NCBI GenBank assembly: GCA_026874595.1
Contig: CM049312.1
Coordinates: forward strand, 30,197,456 to 30,261,455
Length of the DNA stretch: 64,000 bases
Reading direction: 5' to 3'
DNA from: Sipunculus nudus
Taxonomy: Eukaryota > Annelida > Sipuncula > Golfingiida > Sipunculidae
The notes under the pieces are model-generated. The model worked only from the letters and a program-made list of their open reading frames with translations, was not told where the DNA came from and made no database searches. Shown here in pieces: positions 58,503-64,000 of the stretch; the first letter of the stretch is position 1; every line of letters starts with the position of its first letter. Both the position numbers and the translations under genes were made by a program.

Positions 58503-59444
58503 ATAGTGTTACAGGTGTTTCTTTTATTGTGTGCAGCAGTCTTGCATGTTTCAGCTGTATGTTAGCAACCTGGGGTTAACCATACCTTATGATGCTGTAC
58601 AGTAGACATTTTCTAAAACACTAGCGACATATATCGGCGACACTAACTCTTTGGGTGCATTGCATCAACGATGCAGAGGATAATTGCTGTTGTTACAGGT
58701 ATCTTTTTTATGCAGCAGTCTTACATGTGTCTGTGTAGCGCTAGCATTGTCCGTTGCCATGGGAGACGCGCGAGCTGGCCCGGCCCACGTGTAGGCTCTG
58801 ACGTGTAGAAACACAGCGCTCATGCTAACCTGGAACTTTCTGGGCTGTTCCTTGGGCATGTGTATAATGTATTGTTGGGTTCTATGGATTTTTTTTGTGA
58901 GTAGAAGTTTCTAGAATTTTCGGATGAAAAGTTATAAATAGGGGCTGTGTTTTAGAGCCTGGGGGAGGAGAGAGAAAAATATTCCAGCGGACACGTAAGA
59001 ATGTGAGTTAGTTTTGGACCTATCCGATAATTGCAGTAGTGTTAGGGATTCTACGAGCTCTATGCAGATTTAGTGCGGCCTGTCTCCAGTTTGCTTTCGG
59101 GGTTATTACAAGAACTTCACTTTTGGATTACGACAGATTGACTTTGTGATTGAATTTGACTATAATTCTCTGAGAAGATTTATATGAACTGTTCATCTGG
59201 ATTATACGTTATAAAGGACTTGTTGTCGCTGTGACAGTGGTGGTATCCAGGTACTGTACACCTTTTATTATACTGTGTAATTGTATTGATTTGCTTTTGT
59301 ACTCTTGTTATACTCTGTAATTGTATTGATTTAGTGTATTGTTATGTTAGGGTTGTTTTAAGAATAAATTATTATTATTTGTTAACAAAAAACCACTGAC
59401 TTCTTTTTTCAGTCCCCTAGACACTTCACGCTGCCTAGTGTGAC
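58503..59444 (+). mobile_element. candidate solo LTR
   Basis: Begins tgttacaggt and ends gcctagtgtgaca (TG...CA). Inside are a clear TATA box ttataaatagg at 58931-58941 and AATAAA at 59363-59368 about 420 bases later, the U3-R-U5 order of a retrotransposon LTR. The start is unsure: the same tgttacaggt phrase occurs again at 58692, with a shared gtgcagcagtctt. No matching 5-bp duplication or primer-binding site was seen, so it could also be a host promoter. Confidence 0.4.
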
Positions 59445-61098
59445 AGAAACTGATTTTTTTTTATCTCCATAACAAAATTTATGCTCGTCACGACTACGTG
59501 ATCTGTTGTTAATAGGTTCCGAAACAATAGTAAAACATATTCCCGGCACATTGCTCCTGAATTTCTCTTTGAGCTAATTTCTATATACTGTGGAATTTTA
59601 TATACTATGTATCCCATTGAAATGTTTAACGAACAAAATTTTTAACCAATTAAGAATTTACATTAATGATACGGTTTTTTTTTTGTTTTTGCAAATTATA
59701 TGTTTCTCAAGAATATTGAAGAGCTAGGGTGATTTTATCCATTATTGTGTCAGGGGTATATTATGGCTGTTTCGGATATGTTTATGATATATTAGATGGA
59801 AAATATTTTGAGTACATAGTCGACATTAGTCAGTGCTTATTCCATCTATGTTTAATTTTGCGCCTCCCAACCCCTCCCGTGGACAAAAATATTTTGTATG
59901 TGTGTTTGGGGGGGGGGGGGGGTAGGGGTGAAAAAATAGGGTAAGTGATGCAGCTTAACCGATCATTGCGACTTTGGGCCGGCAATCACATTAAACAAAC
60001 AGTTGTTCAGGTGACATTGGACAGAAAGCATGGGCGTCTTATAACAAAGCGCATGTGCATTCCATTCTCTGATTTCTGAGAGCTCCCTATAGAATTATCG
60101 GATTGTAAACATATTAAATTACGATCCGCATTCTGAGCATGGTTAGGCTACAGTCTTAACCGATAGGTAAGGGAATGTACAGAATACATGGAATCAATTA
60201 AGGGAATGTGAATTATCATCTGGCCTCGCGTAATTTTGTGTGCTCCACATATTTGAATGTAGAATTATAGCTGAAGAAAGGAATATGTGACTTTTCTAAG
60301 GGAGTCTTCAGAGGCCAAGGGGGGTGGGGGATGGGGGGGGGGGGGGGGATGGGGGTCCGCAGGGGGTCATGGTCCCTGGTCCCTCCCGCCCGGAATTTCA
60401 TTTTGTCTAATAATGATTGAGTATTCTAAAACCCAATCATGAAATTCCCGTCACTGGTATCCGCAGATCAGGGGCTTAATTCAATAAAATATTTCTTAAG
60501 AAACCGAGTTTTGTTTACATTACGTTTAACCATTCGTATTACTTGGGAATTAGAGATTCATTGGTCTCGCACTGATGTCAATGCACACAGACATTGAGCC
60601 CGATCCCCAGGATGTAATATCGGAGTTTGCCAGCAGACAACCAAGAAAACTTGAGCCCCATAACTTATCAGAGCTAGGGCTGAGGTGTCTATATATAAAT
60701 ATATACGCATCAGTTGCCTTTGCCCATTTTTTCGGCACATCCCTTCCTCAATCCTGGCTACGCCCCTTATCTTGAACTGATATCGTGTCTGCTGTGTGTC
60801 TGTATTATTCCGACTACACGCTGTTACTGCATTGGAAATCATTCAAACAGATACCCATTGTATTATAATCTTGTGCATTAATCTATAACCCGGATACGAT
60901 AATATCATGACCTGGATCACACGATGAGAGGCAGTCAAATCCAAAAGCTTCTGGAATGGTTATTCGTGCAGATTTAATCAAGGACAATCATATATACTGG
61001 TTACTTATAAATTTGCGCACTGCAAGACCACTTGTTGAACAATGGCAACAAAACAACGAGCTGCGACATAGAAAATCAGTTTCCATTATGGGAGATTT
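59445..61098. other. no gene recognised; flank of the 61.1-kb gene
   Basis: Two long G/C-run patches (59909-59921, 60320-60400) and a MITE-end fragment. The 5' flank of the signal-peptide exon lacks a clear TATA box. Confidence 0.5.
60725..60775. repeat. fragment of a GGGGCGTAGCCAGGATT-type MITE end
   Basis: ttcctcaatcctggctacgc plus ccctt resembles one end of the common metazoan MITE termini of this kind. No partner end was recognised nearby. Confidence 0.35.
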
Positions 61099-61195
61099 AT
61101 GATGGATCCTCTTAAGTTCTTATTGTTGGTTACTTGTGCGCTGCAGGCACTGCAAACTTTGGTCGCAACAGAAAGTTCAAACGCAATCTATCTTG
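61099..61195 (+). CDS. signal-peptide exon of a secreted protein (5' end only)
   Basis: ATG at 61099 (second in-frame ATG at 61102) opens MMDPLKFLLLVTCALQALQT followed by LVATESSNAIYL, a classic signal peptide with cleavage likely after the VA or ATES region. The reading meets a strong donor, CTTG followed by gtaaga at 61196, in phase 1, the usual phase for a signal exon joined to extracellular-domain exons. Read through, the frame continues as low-quality hydrophobic AT-rich sequence, which supports intron rather than exon. No convincing second exon was found before 64000, so the rest lies to the right. Function unknown. Confidence 0.6.
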
Positions 61196-61566
61196 GTAAG
61201 ACTGTATTTCTCTTGTATAACTGGATGAAGATGATTTTTTTAATAATCGTCGAAAGATCTTTTTGGGAGATCTTCTGTTTGATAGAGACTTCAATTCGCA
61301 TTTTAATAGCCAATCCAATGCTATTTATTCATTTTTTTTCTCTGTTTTTATTTCTTATTTCTGTTTTGTATAGTATTTTTAAATGTTTTATTCATGAGAA
61401 ATGAATCTTAGTAGTCCATTAAGCTGAACAAATGAGGGATACAAAATTATTTGTAAATCTCTTTTTGCATAAACATAATAATTTGAATGTATCACTGTGT
61501 TAAAATGATAAAGGAAAAACGCTTAAAATTGCTGTATCTATACCTTGGGACGGGATCACTTGGGCC

Positions 61567-61592
61567 GGGGGGGGGGGGGGGGGGGGGGGGGG
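61567..61592 (+). repeat. G-run of 26
   Basis: Longest homopurine G run of many in the window (others near 8917, 10921, 14131, 39191, 48848, 56212, 56798, 59909, 60329). Length is likely unreliable in the assembly. Confidence 0.9.
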
Positions 61593-62259
61593 TTACTTGA
61601 AATCGATTTTGGATAATCCAAAGCGATTTCATATTACCTCTTCAAAATAGTTGTCTCTTTATGTTTATTTACATAATATTCATATAATATCTTTCTTCCT
61701 GATGCCGCAAATTAGTTTGAGTATTTGTATATCTTAATTAACGTTTTGCGAAAAAACTAGTTTTCATAGGTTGAATCCGTCTATTAAATCTCATATCTTT
61801 CACGTGGTTAATTGAAATAATATATCAGATTTTTACTACTCATCATTGAGTATGAGTAACAATTAGGGGAAATAGTTTAAAATTTAAAAAAATCAAGAGA
61901 GTGGCAAAAAAGGATAGCGTTATTGAATATTGAATGTCATAAACAGAAAGAGGGTTGGGTTCCATAAGCATATATATTTTAATGTTGTTTTTACTATTGC
62001 ACATGACACTTTACATGAAGTAAGTAAATTCATCCATGCATCAATTAACCTAATACCCGGAAACATTTCAGTTCTAATACAAATAGGATAAATATTTGTG
62101 AACCATGCATGTATGATGCTTAATAAATCATGTGATGTTTGCTCATTTCGTGTTACAACAATAAAATCCCTTCTGTGGGTTCTTTATTTCTTATATTTAC
62201 ATTATACACCAGTGACCACCACAATGGCGTTCATTGTTTTACTTATATTGTTGATTAAA

Positions 62260-62263
<4 letters not shown>

Positions 62264-62322
<59 letters not shown>

Positions 62323-62334
62323 CATATATATATA
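62264..62334 (+). repeat. (TA)n microsatellite, ~35 units
   Basis: TA run with two TG/CA interruptions near its right end; within the presumed first intron of the gene starting at 61099. Confidence 0.95.
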
Positions 62335-63064
62335 CAAACATCCAAAATTCGTGTAAATATTAAATCATTACAAATAACTAAAGCTTTCTAAAGCCTTATT
62401 TTAATCCAAATACTAGTGCCTGAAAGAGAAAGTGTAGCCAGTATATACATCTACAAGCACAAGTCGCTATATAATTTAGTTAAAAGCAAGTACAAATGGT
62501 TATTTTATATAGTAAACTTAAATAAATTTCAAACGATATATATAAAAAAAGAAAGTCCATAACCCCACAATCAACCCCTGATTTTTCCCATCTGATAATA
62601 ATTGAATAAATATAAATTTAAGCAAGACCAATAACTGAACACAAACAAATAATATACAAATATATTTATTCGAGGTGTATACACCTACTTACATATACAC
62701 ACGTTCATGTTAACTCACTCACCTTTTACAGAGATCTAATTTAAACATAATTCACTGTATTGATCTCAGTATGACAAATTATGAAATACCCTTAACAGAT
62801 AAAGACCAGATGAGGCATCTCTGTGCAAATAAATTGTCCCCTCCAAACTCATATAAACAAGTTAACTATGAATCAATACGAATACCTAAATAATTAACTA
62901 ATCTACCCATAGCGTTCATTTAACTCGCCCTGTTATCATATTATGAAATCATGGTTTATATCAACAGTCATCTAATATTTCCGTCTTCTTTATGGTATAT
63001 ATTAATAAAAAAAAAAAAAAACAAAGCAGACGATACAAGGATTCACAATATTAAAAAGGAAATA

Positions 63065-64000
63065 CAGTGAAACCTTATTGTGTGGAACTCGGTTAAGTCG
63101 AATTCCCTCATGTGTCGAAGTCTAATGTGGAGTCCCTGCAAAAATCAGTTAAAACCTTACTAACTTAACTTCTTTTGTGTCGAACTCGGATGTAACGAAA
63201 AACTTATGTGTCGAAGTGTTTTGTTGGTCCCCAGCTAGTATTTCTATCGCTTAACTCGAACTCATGTCGCTTGAATGTTTATATAACAGTTGAGCACGCT
63301 CCATTAATCATACCCACGGTCGTGAAGACCAGTTACATAATCAATACCGGCAAGAATCTGGCTCATCAAGCGCGATGGTGTACACACTTGGTCCGTTGTG
63401 TACCTGTTTGGCCAATTATTTACTCATGATCAGGCCTTTCCAGTTTCGCCAACAAAGCCATAATTCGAAATGAGAAGTTATAAAAAAAACAAACATAATG
63501 GAATCCTTATCTTTGATGTGTCTAGGATACACACAGATCTCTTATATTAAGGGAGAAAGCTGAGATCTTTCAGACTGACAGTTATTTGTACCTTAGGGTA
63601 CGTTATACTGCTTTACTGCTTCACTTATTGTTCGTGTTCTGTTTGCTATTGTGTCGCGTCCTTCTCCTCATGTCTGATGTGAAATCCATTAAGCAAAAGT
63701 ACGAACCGCTGGTCCAGGTAGAACTGGTTTGCAAGACCAAGACAAGGATTGCATTTGATGTACTCTTATTTCTGAATGCACGCACATGATCGTAAAGTCT
63801 TGCAGTCTGCTGCCCCGTGCCTCGCAGAATACGGTCCCAGGTTGAACCATCAAGGCGCGCGCGCTTTCAAAGCAATTTCAATACAACAGTCACCCAGTCA
63901 CGTTCTCTAGACATTTCGAATTAGGTCATACCACATTATTTCGGGAATGAACATGTTTTATTCATGCCAAATAGGCATAAAATGATTTTTTTTCTAACAT
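63065..64000 (+). mobile_element. pogo-like element, left end and relic of transposase N-terminus
   Basis: TA then CAGTGAAACCTTATTGTGTG at 63065. The following 200 bases repeat tcgaactcgg/gtgtcgaa motifs (63086-63275) as in pogo/Tigger terminal regions. A frame at 63586-63789 contains MSDVKSIKQKYEPLVQVE then KTKTRIAFDVLL, reminiscent of the HTH start of CENP-B/pogo transposases (inference; weak). The right end is outside the window. Confidence 0.4.

Overview
This is eukaryotic, AT-rich, gene-poor and very repeat-rich DNA. Coding sequence is split by GT-AG introns. There are no operons, Shine-Dalgarno sites or bacterial genes. The gene content (a metazoan exonuclease V, a secreted multi-EGF protein with phase-1 exons), tRNA-derived SINEs, and tandem-repeat elements ending in hairpin-CTAG or gacggacgg-rich tracts suggest a marine invertebrate, most likely a bivalve mollusc. 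That assignment is inference; no species marker is visible.

Host genes. (1) 11927-12919 (+): an unrecognised 330-residue basic, probably disordered protein in one coding exon. (2) 35329-19994 (-): exonuclease V (EXO5), joined by hand from three exons that fit in phase to give 355 residues with all family motifs. Its first intron is about 12.6 kb. (3) 53099 to about 40961 (-): a secreted protein with a signal peptide, six EGF-like domains (one per exon, all phase 1-1) and then a cysteine-rich helical region. Exons 1-9 fit perfectly. The 3' end is unresolved because of a phase break. (4) 61099-61195 (+): a signal-peptide exon with a good donor, the start of another secreted protein that continues to the right.

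Mobile DNA fills the rest. The main object is a 7.57-kb foldback-type element at 27436-35006 inside EXO5 intron 1. It has ~220-bp unique inverted ends, then two opposed arms of ~171-bp tandem repeats (about 24 and 17 units) meeting at ~31857. A perfect 8-bp duplication (atgcatta) flanks it, and it has split an older LINE whose halves lie on either side. Between 14.9 and 19.3 kb a pogo-like element (TA duplication) carries a Helitron/HINE-like element with 180-bp repeats, which itself carries a second element with the same CTAG terminus. Other items are two SINEs of one family, other SINE-like units, a YADD reverse-transcriptase relic just upstream of EXO5, a MITE family with GGATCC-containing ends, a candidate solo LTR, a pogo-like left end at 63 kb, several minisatellites and many microsatellites and G-runs.

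Layout: 0-11.8 kb non-coding with repeats; 11.9-12.9 kb orphan gene; 13-19.3 kb repeats; 20-35.3 kb EXO5 with TE-filled introns; 35.5-40.9 kb LINE relic and repeats; 41-53.1 kb EGF gene with a 33-bp minisatellite in an intron; 53-61 kb repeats; 61.1-64 kb start of a secreted-protein gene and a pogo-like element. All splice sites and identities were read by eye; no alignment or search was run.
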